Origin: JAJYLM01 sp964547905
GTDB lineage: Bacteria; JAMCPX01
DNA: 64,000 bases
Assembly (NCBI GenBank): GCA_964547905.1
Contig: CAZJPN010000089.1
Location: 1 to 64,000, forward strand
Direction of reading: 5' to 3'
Below are positions 16,759 to 25,853 of the stretch, piece after piece (position 1 is the first letter of the stretch; every line of letters starts with the position of its first letter). Made by a program: the position numbers and the translations under genes. The notes beneath the pieces were generated by a model. It saw only the letters and a list, made by a program, of their open reading frames with translations, ran no database searches and had not been told where the DNA came from.

Positions 16759-19700
16759 GTGGATAATCTTACATACTATCTTGAAATACTCAAGCTTGAA
16801 CCGGAAAACATCTCTGCGTTAAAAGGGCTCACGGAGATATACAAAACAAATGAACAATGGGATAAGCTTATAGAAATATACGAAAAATTGTTCAGTCTTT
16901 CTCAGGGAGATGACGAACGTATAAATTACATAATAGATGTAGCCGATACGTATTACTATAAGTTAGCCGATATGAACAAGTCCATAGAATTTTATCTTGA
17001 TGCACTCGAACTCAATCCATACGAACAAGGCGTTGTAGACAAACTAAAGAGTATAATGGAAAAGGCCAATGCTCTGGCAGAATTGAATATCCTGCTTGAA
17101 GGAGAGTGCCTTTTATTAAAAAACCCTGAACGGATCAACGATAATAATAACAAAATAATAAACAACTATATGATGCTTGATATGTATGATGATGCATTAT
17201 CGCTACTTCCAAGATTAAAACCCCCTCCATCACAGGCCACAAAACACCTATACGAGAAATTACTCGAGAACAACATGCTTTCAAGGATTGTAGAATACAA
17301 AGATCTGTTCATAAACACATTCAATAACCCAGAAGACCTTTCCAACCTCTACGGTTCACTTGCAAAAATATATGAAGAAACAATAGGAGACCTCTACGAG
17401 ACCGCATATAATTACGAGATGGCTCTTGCATCAAATGCAGAAAATCAACAACAAATCGTTCAAAAATTAAGCGAGATATACTCCTCTATCGATGAGCCCG
17501 TAATGCTTTTGTCCATCCTGGTAAAAATGAGCGACTATGCCTCTCCGGAAGGGTCATTCGAACTCGATAAGAATATAGGATTATGCTACATAAAACTCGG
17601 AGATAATACCTCTGCCCTGCCCTTTCTTAAAAATGCACTGTCGGCAAAACCGGATGACAAACCACTGCTGTACACAGTGCTTGATGCATATACAAATGCC
17701 GAAGACTCGGAAGGCACAATAGATACAGTAAAAAAACTCGTCGAAATTGAGGACAACGACGACAAAAAGGTGCTCCTTTATAAAAGAGCAATACCCATAC
17801 TTATAGAAAACAAAGATTTCGACACCGCAAAACAATTGATAAATACGCTTATTGATATCACAGGGGATCGGTCCAACTATAAATTGCTCGAACAGATATA
17901 TAAAGATACAGGCGACTATAATAGTCTCGTAAAATTTTACCTCGAAAGACTCGACGGCAGGGAGGAGGAAAAGGATTCTGCATCGCTGTGGGCTGCACTT
18001 GGTGAGGCATACTTAAAAGGATTCTCTCACTATGAATATGCAACAGATAGTTATGCAAGGGCTTTAACCCTTGATCCCGAAAATATGGATTATATGGAAA
18101 AACTTATAACACTTTATTCATCATCGGAAAAATGGCAGGAAGCAGAACAGACAATACTGAAACTGTTGTCTTACGTAAAAGAGGCTGATAAAAAACTGTC
18201 ATTACAGCTTAAACTCGGTGACATATATCTTTCGCATACAAAAGATTATAACAGTGCGGATGGTTTATACAATACGATACTTTCTTCCAATCCCAAAAAT
18301 GAATACGCTCTATCAGCACTGGAAAGAATCTACAGGGAAACCAGCAACTACAAGGAACTCGCCGCGATACTCGAGAAAAAGCTGGCTGTAACAAACAACA
18401 AATACGATACACTCACAGAGCTCGGCTCTATACTTTTTGACAGAAGCATTGATGTAAAAAAGGCCGAGGGATATTTATTGCAGGCACTCGAGTCTAACCC
18501 GGAAGCTAATTATGTAGTGGATGTCCTGAAAAGATTATATGAGACAACCGGGGATTATACAGGTTTTGAAAAACTGTATTCTTACTTGATAGATAAAACC
18601 AATCCCTCTGAAAAAATAAAAGTTGAACTTCTGCTCAAGCTCGGTCATATTATGTATGAAAAGCTTGCCATACCCGATAAAGCAATTTCAGCTTTCGAGA
18701 GAGCCGTATCCTTGGAACCCGATAACAACGACGCAAATTTGTCTCTTTCTGCGCTATATTTTAACGCAGGAATATGGGAAAAAGCTGAGCCGCACTTCAA
18801 TTTCTCTATAAGCCATAATATCGTTGAACAAAAACAACTTCCGGAATTCTTGTTCAGGTATGCAAGGATTCTCGATAAATTGGGAAGACAGCAGGATTCT
18901 TTACTATTGTATAAAAAGGTATTCGAATTGAACAATAATGAAAAACGGTATGCAGAGGCATACGGATATTCCGCATACACAAACCGCGAATACGAAGGCG
19001 TTATCAGTGCATTTGAAACATTGATAAAGATATCCAAGGATGTCGAAAACATAAACGAAATTTATAAGAAATTGGTTTCTGCATATGAAGAAAAAAAAGA
19101 CTACAGGTCTGCATCGGTTTATCTTATAAAACTTACGGAAAAAGAGCCGACAAATCAAGAATACTTCGGATGGCTTGAGAGGCTATGCATCGATGGCAAA
19201 GATTATTCGCTTCTTACAAGCGTACTAAAAAAAGAAGCAGAACTGAGTAAATCAGATGAAGGCACCATAATCATCAGCTTGAGGCGTGCCGCGATACAAG
19301 AAGAAAAACTCGGCGATCCTGAATCTGCTGTAAAAACCCTTAAAGAACTCATAAAATCGGGAAAAACAAATGTCGACGTCTATATCAAATTAATCTCACT
19401 ATACAAAAAACTTAACAATACAAAAGATTTAATACCGACAATACAAGAAACATTAAAATTGCAGATATCCGCGGAACAAAAGGTTAATTTATTGCTCGAG
19501 CTTGCGGAACTCTTCACGGATGATAAACAAAAAGCGATTGCTCTCTATGAGGACGTACTGCTACTCCAGCCTGAAAACGATAGAGCATTCACAGCACTTT
19601 CCAAAACCTATGAGACATTAAAAGAATACAAGGCACTATCCGTAATTTATGAAAACAGGTTACCCAACATTCAAGCATCCGAGGATAAAATATTACTGCA

Positions 19701-22200
19701 AAAAAGGCTGGCATCCATAAAAGCAGAAAATCTTCATGATATGAATGGCGCTGTAGCTATTTATCAGGAAATACTAAGAAGCAAACCGTCCGACATCGAA
19801 ACGTATCAGGCATTGGAGTCATTATTGCTGAAGCAGGGCGAACTGCGGGGCCTTAACGAACTGTATTTAAATGCTGCAAAGAATATCGAAAAACGTGAGA
19901 TAAAACTTGATTCCTTCATCAAATCAGCAGAGCTGCTCGTTAATAAATTGAAAGATGAAAAGGGCGCGATTCTTTCTTATGAGGCTGCCCTGAGTATAGA
20001 TAATACAAACAGTGATATAATCATAAAAACGGCAAGGCTTGCAGCAAACCAGCAGTTGTATGATAAAGCTGCGATCTTTTATAAAGAAGCGGTGGCACTT
20101 GACAACATACCCGATGAAACAAGGGCAGATATTAACTTTGAATATGGAAAACTTCTAAAAGACAAAGGCTCTGCAAATGATGCTTATCAGGCTTATAAAG
20201 CTGCCTACAACTTAAATCCATCCAATATTGATTACAGGCTTGCTTACGGCGAATCCGCGTATGCTATCGGATTGTATAAGGATGCATACGATGCATTAAA
20301 AAATATAACATACGCCCATGAACGCGAGCTGCTGCCCGAGCAATTATTTCTCCTCTATAAAATACTTTCGGATATATCAAAAAGGCTTGGCAATATTCAA
20401 CAGGCTGTAGAATACTTATTAAGAGCTATTGATATAAACAGCAAAGACATGGACAGCTTGATTACGCTCGATGAACTCACCTCGACTTTGGGCAACTACG
20501 AGCTCGAGATAGAAGTACTTATCAAGTTATCAAAAATACTCGACAAACCGGTTGACAGGGTTCAGGTATTGATCAAGATCGCAAAGTTAAAACATGATAA
20601 GATTTATGATCTTAACGGAGCAATCCCCCTCTTAAGAGAAGCAATGACGATATTGCCGGATAACACACAAATATGCAGCGAGCTTATCCAGATATACCGG
20701 GAACAATCCGATACCAACAATGAAATAGAGATACTTTTAAAACTACTCAAGATCGAAAAAAACAGCGATAATTTTGTTGCAGCGGCCATGAGGCTCGGAG
20801 AAATATACATTGAATTAAAAAACGACACTGAGACAGCAAAAAAATACTATCTTGAAGCCTTGAAAAAGCAGCCATCCTTTATACCGGCACTCAGGGGATT
20901 GGGAAAAATATTCGAACTTCAGGGTAATTTGTCTGGTAAGGCTGAACTCTATCAGAAGTTCATCAAAATTCTTCTGCAGAAGGAGCCAAAGAATGTACTC
21001 CCGTTAATAAAGGAACTCGGTGAACTGTATGCAACCAAAATGAACAAGAATGAACTCGCCATACAACAGTATCAGACTATAATAAATGTAGAGCCTTCTG
21101 ATGCCGATGCCCATTTTTTACTTGCAGAACTACTTTCAAAAAATAAAACAATGATAACAGATGCCGTAAGGGAGTACGGAATTGTACTCAAGTATAATCC
21201 GGAAAATGTATCGGTCATAAGGTTCCTTTCTAAATTCTCCGAGCAAAAAAAAGACTATGATCGTGTATTCGTATATTTGAGCACACTGAAGCTATTGGGT
21301 GAAGAAAAAGATCTTGAACGGATATTCGTAGAGGCAAACAAAAACAAACAACCACAGCGTCCAAAACTAACAATAACAGATGATCTATTTCTTTCCCATA
21401 TCATGCATATGAAAACAAGGGGACCCCTGAAAGACATTATAAACATATTTTCTGATTATGGTGGAAGTTTATTCAAACCCGACGTAAAGCTTTACGGAGT
21501 CGGCAAACAGGAAAGGATAACAACAAAATCCACATCATGGCAGGAATATAGTTTTCTGCTGCAATTACTCGGGCTAAAAGATATCGATATTTATCAAACA
21601 ACCAAGGGTAACTTTAGGCTCATAATCGAAAATACGGACCCCCCTTCTTTGATCGTAAATATTCCATCTTTATCGGATTTCTCTGCAAAAGAAAGGGCAT
21701 TTATAATAACAGAATATTTAACATACATAAAATCAGGTTTTGTATTGCCAATAAAGCTCGGAAAAGAAAAATTCTCACTATTTATAAATGCATTGATTAA
21801 AATCTTAAACCTATCAACAAGAACTCCCGCTGATAAGAATCCAAATCTTCAAACTGTATCTAATTCCTTAAGCGGTATGCTTACCAAAAAGCAACGGACC
21901 GCCCTTGATGAACCTGTAAAAAAATATCTCAAGATGCCGGACAATTATATTGATGAATGGTTTAAGGGCATTGAAATGACAGGCATAAGGACTGCTTCAT
22001 TCGTGGTTGGTGATATCGAATCAATATTCTCTTCACTTGTAAAATGGCATATAGGTAATGTTTCATTACTCTCGAACAAAGAAAACAGAAAAGGCATTTT
22101 TAACTCGTCCGAGCTTATGCAAGATACTCTACAGTTTTATCTATCCGACAGTCATTTCCTTTTAAGAAACAAGTTGGGAATGTCCATACTCTCGGTATAA
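16759..22200 (+). CDS. giant TPR protein with degenerate M48-like C-terminal domain
   Basis: An 1813-residue protein built from tandem tetratricopeptide repeats from the N-terminus to about residue 1540, including ILKLEPENISALKGLTEIY, AFERAVSLEPDNNDANLSL and YEAALSIDNTNSDI. There is no signal peptide, so it is probably a cytoplasmic or peripheral scaffold. The last 270 residues are not TPR. SAKERAFIITEYLTYIKSGF (residues 1641-1661) looks like an M48-type HELGHIKSGH helix in which His-Glu-x-x-His became Thr1651-Glu1652-x-x-Thr1655. IEMTGIRTASFVVGD, with Glu1739, resembles the downstream E-x-TADRAGLL segment of that family. The domain would then be catalytically dead; this homology is by eye. 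The start is a GTG at 16759 with only weak ribosome-site support. The heptosyltransferase gene follows 1 nt later, suggesting an envelope or LPS-related role. Confidence 0.8.
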   Translation: MDNLTYYLEILKLEPENISALKGLTEIYKTNEQWDKLIEIYEKLFSLSQGDDERINYIIDVADTYYYKLADMNKSIEFYLDALELNPYEQGVVDKLKSIMEKANALAELNILLEGECLLLKNPERINDNNNKIINNYMMLDMYDDALSLLPRLKPPPSQATKHLYEKLLENNMLSRIVEYKDLFINTFNNPEDLSNLYGSLAKIYEETIGDLYETAYNYEMALASNAENQQQIVQKLSEIYSSIDEPVMLLSILVKMSDYASPEGSFELDKNIGLCYIKLGDNTSALPFLKNALSAKPDDKPLLYTVLDAYTNAEDSEGTIDTVKKLVEIEDNDDKKVLLYKRAIPILIENKDFDTAKQLINTLIDITGDRSNYKLLEQIYKDTGDYNSLVKFYLERLDGREEEKDSASLWAALGEAYLKGFSHYEYATDSYARALTLDPENMDYMEKLITLYSSSEKWQEAEQTILKLLSYVKEADKKLSLQLKLGDIYLSHTKDYNSADGLYNTILSSNPKNEYALSALERIYRETSNYKELAAILEKKLAVTNNKYDTLTELGSILFDRSIDVKKAEGYLLQALESNPEANYVVDVLKRLYETTGDYTGFEKLYSYLIDKTNPSEKIKVELLLKLGHIMYEKLAIPDKAISAFERAVSLEPDNNDANLSLSALYFNAGIWEKAEPHFNFSISHNIVEQKQLPEFLFRYARILDKLGRQQDSLLLYKKVFELNNNEKRYAEAYGYSAYTNREYEGVISAFETLIKISKDVENINEIYKKLVSAYEEKKDYRSASVYLIKLTEKEPTNQEYFGWLERLCIDGKDYSLLTSVLKKEAELSKSDEGTIIISLRRAAIQEEKLGDPESAVKTLKELIKSGKTNVDVYIKLISLYKKLNNTKDLIPTIQETLKLQISAEQKVNLLLELAELFTDDKQKAIALYEDVLLLQPENDRAFTALSKTYETLKEYKALSVIYENRLPNIQASEDKILLQKRLASIKAENLHDMNGAVAIYQEILRSKPSDIETYQALESLLLKQGELRGLNELYLNAAKNIEKREIKLDSFIKSAELLVNKLKDEKGAILSYEAALSIDNTNSDIIIKTARLAANQQLYDKAAIFYKEAVALDNIPDETRADINFEYGKLLKDKGSANDAYQAYKAAYNLNPSNIDYRLAYGESAYAIGLYKDAYDALKNITYAHERELLPEQLFLLYKILSDISKRLGNIQQAVEYLLRAIDINSKDMDSLITLDELTSTLGNYELEIEVLIKLSKILDKPVDRVQVLIKIAKLKHDKIYDLNGAIPLLREAMTILPDNTQICSELIQIYREQSDTNNEIEILLKLLKIEKNSDNFVAAAMRLGEIYIELKNDTETAKKYYLEALKKQPSFIPALRGLGKIFELQGNLSGKAELYQKFIKILLQKEPKNVLPLIKELGELYATKMNKNELAIQQYQTIINVEPSDADAHFLLAELLSKNKTMITDAVREYGIVLKYNPENVSVIRFLSKFSEQKKDYDRVFVYLSTLKLLGEEKDLERIFVEANKNKQPQRPKLTITDDLFLSHIMHMKTRGPLKDIINIFSDYGGSLFKPDVKLYGVGKQERITTKSTSWQEYSFLLQLLGLKDIDIYQTTKGNFRLIIENTDPPSLIVNIPSLSDFSAKERAFIITEYLTYIKSGFVLPIKLGKEKFSLFINALIKILNLSTRTPADKNPNLQTVSNSLSGMLTKKQRTALDEPVKKYLKMPDNYIDEWFKGIEMTGIRTASFVVGDIESIFSSLVKWHIGNVSLLSNKENRKGIFNSSELMQDTLQFYLSDSHFLLRNKLGMSILSV

Positions 22201-22201
22201 T

Positions 22202-23242
22202 ATGGATCGATTTCTTATAGTAAGATTCGGCTCAATCGGCAACACGCTCGTAAGTATTCCTGCTGTAAGGGCTATAAGAAAGGCTTATCCATCTGCATTC
22301 ATATCCATGGTTGTTTCTCCTGGTATAGATGAGTTACTGAGCGACATAAAATGGATTGATGAATTAATAGTTTATGACAAGTACGGCAGGCACAAAAGTT
22401 TATACGCATATTTTAACTTTATACGCGGGATCAGGAGAAGGCACTTCAACATTGCTATCATGTTTAAGCGATTTCTTCGTAGTGAACTTATCGGTTTACT
22501 TTCCGGAGCCAAAACAAGGATCGGATTTGAAACTGACGGGAAATCCAATTTTCTGACAGACCGCGTTAAGTATGTGGAAGGAATGAACATAGTTGCACTT
22601 AATATGATGCTCTTAAATCCCCTCGGCATACACGACACTGATCTGTCACTCGAACTCGATATCGACAATTGTACAGATTATGAAATTATGCGTCTTGTCA
22701 ATGAATTGAAATCAAAGGGGCACAATATATATGCCGTTATACATCCAGGAGGAAAAACCGTAAAAGGTATGGGCCTGAGCATGAGTAGCTACGCAAGAAT
22801 CATATCCAGATTAGAAGAACACTGCGATCTTCCCTGTTTCATCATCGGAAACAACGAAGACCACGGTACGATAAACGCAATAATAAAACTATCGAATAAT
22901 GATTTGGCATTAACAGCAGTTGGGCTTCCTTTAAAACAACTTAGCTGTTTAATAAAACATGCCTCCATATTCATTGGTAATGACAGCGGCCCCTGTCATA
23001 TAGCCGATGCAGTCGGTACACCGGGCATAATAATATACCCTCCGATGTACAATCTTGAAGAGCATATAAAAAAATGGAAGCCATCGGGAGAAAAATATAT
23101 TGCCATTACCCCAACAAAATCGTGTAAGAACTGTGATAGATATCCATGCGAAGACAGCTTAAAGATCCAGTGTATGGAAGATATTGATATTGAACCCATT
23201 TTAAATTATACAGAACAAATCTTAAACGAGAGGCATATATGA
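22202..23242 (+). CDS. glycosyltransferase family 9, ADP-heptose:LPS heptosyltransferase-like
   Basis: A 346-residue GT-B enzyme of family GT9, which adds heptose to the lipopolysaccharide inner core on the cytoplasmic face of the inner membrane. It starts MDRFLIVRFGSIGNTLVSIPAVRAI, the family N-terminal signature, and has VIHPGGKTVKGMGLS near residue 180 and FIGNDSGPCHIADAVGTP, the sugar-nucleotide motif, near residue 258. A late Cys cluster (CKNCDRYPC) is also common in GT9. It begins 1 nt after the TPR gene and its stop overlaps the start of the heptose kinase gene (ATGA), supporting a shared role in heptose-containing surface glycans. Confidence 0.88.
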   Translation: MDRFLIVRFGSIGNTLVSIPAVRAIRKAYPSAFISMVVSPGIDELLSDIKWIDELIVYDKYGRHKSLYAYFNFIRGIRRRHFNIAIMFKRFLRSELIGLLSGAKTRIGFETDGKSNFLTDRVKYVEGMNIVALNMMLLNPLGIHDTDLSLELDIDNCTDYEIMRLVNELKSKGHNIYAVIHPGGKTVKGMGLSMSSYARIISRLEEHCDLPCFIIGNNEDHGTINAIIKLSNNDLALTAVGLPLKQLSCLIKHASIFIGNDSGPCHIADAVGTPGIIIYPPMYNLEEHIKKWKPSGEKYIAITPTKSCKNCDRYPCEDSLKIQCMEDIDIEPILNYTEQILNERHI

Positions 23243-24228
23243 ATGAAAATAAAAGATTGTTGAAACTAATTAAAAGATTCAGCAGCGGCAAGATCCTTGT
23301 AATAGGGGATATAATGCTTGATGAGTTTGTATGGGGAAAGGTATCCCGTATATCTCCCGAAGCACCTGTACCAGTAGTGGAGGTAACAAAGGAAAATATC
23401 ATGCTCGGTGGTGCAGCAAATGTGCTCAAAAACATACATGCACTCGGCGGACAGGCACTGCTGCTCGGGGTAATAGGCAGGGATTACAACGGAGAGAGAT
23501 TACTGGAAATATTAAAAGAGGGAGGCTACAGAACGGAGGGTATAATAGTGGATGAATCAAGGCATACATCGATAAAAACCAGGGTGGTGGCACAGCACCA
23601 GCAGGTAGTTCGGTTTGACAGGGAATCCAGGGATGAGCTTTCGAACAAAACCTACAAAAACATCACAGAACTGCTTTTATCAAAATTACCAAAACATGAT
23701 GCTGTGGTAGTATCGGATTACGGTAAGGGCTTGATCAACAGAGGCATTATTTCAAGTATACTTAGATTCAAAAAAGACAATGGCATAATAATATCGGTCG
23801 ATCCAAAGATAAGAAACTTCAAGTTCTACAAGGGCGTTACAGTGATAACACCCAACCAGAAAGAGGCAGAAGAGGCTTGCGGTTTCGAAATAAATTCCCC
23901 AAAAACACTTATCAAGGCCGGTACATATCTGTTAAAAAGATATGATACGGATGCAATTCTTATAACGCGTGGTGAACATGGCATGAGTCTTTTCCAAAAA
24001 GATGGTACAGTCAAACATATACCAACGATAGCAAAAGAGGTATACGATGTTACAGGTGCAGGCGATACGGTAATATCGGCCCTTTCTTTATCTCTTGCAG
24101 TTAAGGCGAAATGGATCGATGCCTGTATACTATCAAATCATGCTGCCGGAATAGTTGTAGGAAAACTCGGAACCGCAACAGCTTCTGCAAAAGAACTTAT
24201 AGCATCGGTCGAGAACACGCTGGAATAA
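23239..24228 (+). CDS. hldE: D-glycero-beta-D-manno-heptose-7-phosphate kinase (RfaE1-type)
   Basis: A 329-residue ribokinase-fold enzyme phosphorylating heptose 7-phosphate at C1 for ADP-heptose synthesis. ILVIGDIMLDEFVWGKVSRISPEAPVPVVEV and MLGGAANVLKN are the RfaE signatures. VSDYGKG, TPNQKEAEEACG and the C-terminal DVTGAGDTVISALSLSLA with the catalytic Asp complete the fold. It corresponds to domain 1 of E. coli HldE only; the nucleotidyltransferase half (RfaE2) is absent and must be encoded elsewhere, so hldA would be an equally fitting name. The start codon overlaps the GT9 stop. Confidence 0.9.
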   Translation: MNENKRLLKLIKRFSSGKILVIGDIMLDEFVWGKVSRISPEAPVPVVEVTKENIMLGGAANVLKNIHALGGQALLLGVIGRDYNGERLLEILKEGGYRTEGIIVDESRHTSIKTRVVAQHQQVVRFDRESRDELSNKTYKNITELLLSKLPKHDAVVVSDYGKGLINRGIISSILRFKKDNGIIISVDPKIRNFKFYKGVTVITPNQKEAEEACGFEINSPKTLIKAGTYLLKRYDTDAILITRGEHGMSLFQKDGTVKHIPTIAKEVYDVTGAGDTVISALSLSLAVKAKWIDACILSNHAAGIVVGKLGTATASAKELIASVENTLE

Positions 24229-24231
24229 TTA

Positions 24232-24807
24232 TTACAGGAGTTTATACTTTCTTATTTTATAATAAAACGTTCTCCGGGACACTCCTAATAACTTGATAGC
24301 CTCGGACCTATTGTTTGTCTCATCGAGTGTTAACTGTATAAATTCCTTTTCAATACTACTTAAAACATCTTTTAGGTTTTTGTATTTTAAATTATTTTTT
24401 GAGTTTCCTGTTTTATCATTTTCCAAAATATCCAATCTTGAAACAGAATAGAATTCACTTAACAATGGATAGCGATGCTTTTTATTTATAATAACCATGA
24501 GACTTCCAATGTATAAATCATCTTTCGTAAGAATTGATATATGTATAAGTCTTTGACTCTTGAATTTCAAAACTGAAATGCCCTCCGTGCTTAACCGCTC
24601 TTTTTTAAACTTCATATTAAAACCGTTAATCTTAAGAACCTTCTCTACATCCAAATCAGTGATTTTAACATTTACTTTTTCTACGATCCTTCTTAAAGGA
24701 ATATTCATTCTTATTATTCTTTCATGTGAATCAGAAATAAAAGCCGGACAGCTAATGCTGCTTAATAATAAAAAGATTTTTTCAAGTAATTTTTTGTAAT
24801 CATTCAT
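24232..24807 (-). CDS. PAS-like plus Fis-type HTH regulator lacking an AAA+ domain
   Basis: A 191-residue protein. The C-terminal 30 residues, NNRSEAIKLLGVSRRTFYYK and onward, are a Fis/NtrC-type helix-turn-helix. The N-terminal portion (CPAFISDSHERIIRMNIPLRRIVEKVN...) resembles a PAS sensor fold, with a second beta-rich stretch ISVLKFKSQRLIHISILTKDDLYIGSLMVI. The central sigma54-activating ATPase (GAFTGA) module is absent, so it is unlikely to activate sigma54 by the usual mechanism; it may act as a simple DNA-binding sensor. It is convergent with the heptose kinase gene and divergent from a crotonase gene, which it might control. No Shine-Dalgarno is seen. Confidence 0.7.
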   Translation of the reverse strand: MNDYKKLLEKIFLLLSSISCPAFISDSHERIIRMNIPLRRIVEKVNVKITDLDVEKVLKINGFNMKFKKERLSTEGISVLKFKSQRLIHISILTKDDLYIGSLMVIINKKHRYPLLSEFYSVSRLDILENDKTGNSKNNLKYKNLKDVLSSIEKEFIQLTLDETNNRSEAIKLLGVSRRTFYYKIRKYKLL

Positions 24808-25030
24808 AAATTGTTATGCCCTTCATTTACACTGTTAAGATGCACTGCCTTTTATGACGAGCCATCATGGAAAAATTTGAGTTAATTTCAATATAACGGT
24901 CTCACATTTTCTCCTTTAAATAGAACACTAACGGATAAATTTCAACAAATTCCTTCAATTGTCAATTAAAGTCCGTATCCGGTGTTACTAATTCAACACC
25001 AAAAATCTAAAAAATGCGCTCATATTTTTA

Positions 25031-25059
25031 TTGAAAAAAAATATTTTACAAATTATATT
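25031..25059 (+). promoter_or_regulatory. promoter of the first crotonase gene, probably leaderless
   Basis: TTGAAA (25031-25036), a 17-bp spacer and TATATT (25054-25059), with only 6 nt to the ATG at 25066. The transcript would begin at or within a base or two of the start codon. No Shine-Dalgarno is present. The rest of the 258-bp divergent gap (24808-25030) holds no recognised feature. Confidence 0.6.
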
Positions 25060-25065
25060 GTTCCT

Positions 25066-25848
25066 ATGAACGAATTTATAATAGAGGAAAACGATCAAGA
25101 GATACATGTAATAAAGTTTCATAGGACGCCGCATAATTTCATGAAACTGTCTGTTCTTGAACAACTCGGCAGTGCAATTAACAAGATTGTGGCGCATAAT
25201 GATTATGAAGGTCTCATTCTCATGAGCGCCATTGACAACATATTTATCTCCGGCCATGAAGTCGTTGATCTCTATGAAGAAAATAACGATAGAAAACTCA
25301 AGAAGTATCTAAGATATGTAGCTGAGATACTTCTGTCGATCCAGAGGCTCAACATACCTACACTTACAATAATAAACGGGAATTGTGTAGGGTTCGGACT
25401 CGAACTTGCGTTATGCACCGATTTTAGAATTGCATCAGATGGCGATATAAACATAGGGTTTCCCGATACAAAGCTCGGTACATTCCCTCCCTTCGGCGGT
25501 ATATACAGGCTTGTGAGTCTTATAGGCGAAACAAGGGCAAGAGAGTTACTGTTGAAAGGCAGACTTTTAAAACCACAAACAGCGGTTGAATGGGGATTGA
25601 TAGATGCCATAACGAGTCAAGATAACATCATGGTAGATGCCCAAAAATTGCTGAAAGGCATATCAAGACATGCGTCACTGGCTATGACTGCAATAAAAAG
25701 ATCCATAGTTGATGCCACTTTGAAGGATTTTATGTCGGTTATTCAGGAGGACATCGAGGACTATACAACAATAGTCCATTCCTATGATTATTCGGAAGGC
25801 AAAAAAGCCCTTCAGGAAAACAGAATCCCGGAGTTTAAAAAGAAATAA
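25066..25848 (+). CDS. enoyl-CoA hydratase/isomerase (crotonase) family protein
   Basis: A 260-residue crotonase-fold protein. FISGHEVVDLYE supplies the first oxyanion-hole region and NGNCVGFGLELALCTDFRIA the second, including the Glu equivalent to Glu144 of rat enoyl-CoA hydratase. The position equivalent to Glu164 is Asp, in GFPDTKLGTFPPFGG, so hydratase activity may be altered; an isomerase or hydrolase role is possible. The frame is open upstream to 24982, but the ATG at 25066 fits the family and lies 6 nt after a -10 box. It is convergent with a second crotonase gene 5 bp away and is presumably part of acyl-CoA metabolism. Confidence 0.8.
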   Translation: MNEFIIEENDQEIHVIKFHRTPHNFMKLSVLEQLGSAINKIVAHNDYEGLILMSAIDNIFISGHEVVDLYEENNDRKLKKYLRYVAEILLSIQRLNIPTLTIINGNCVGFGLELALCTDFRIASDGDINIGFPDTKLGTFPPFGGIYRLVSLIGETRARELLLKGRLLKPQTAVEWGLIDAITSQDNIMVDAQKLLKGISRHASLAMTAIKRSIVDATLKDFMSVIQEDIEDYTTIVHSYDYSEGKKALQENRIPEFKKK

Positions 25849-25853
25849 TATTC

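Noticed and set aside
22193..22204. TATAAT immediately before the GT9 gene start
   Set aside because: It is formed by the last codons and stop of the TPR gene; no -35 is seen and the gene is probably read through from upstream.
24808..25030. Search for a tRNA or small RNA in the AT-rich divergent gap
   Set aside because: No cloverleaf, no GC-rich hairpin with T-tract and no conserved motif were found.
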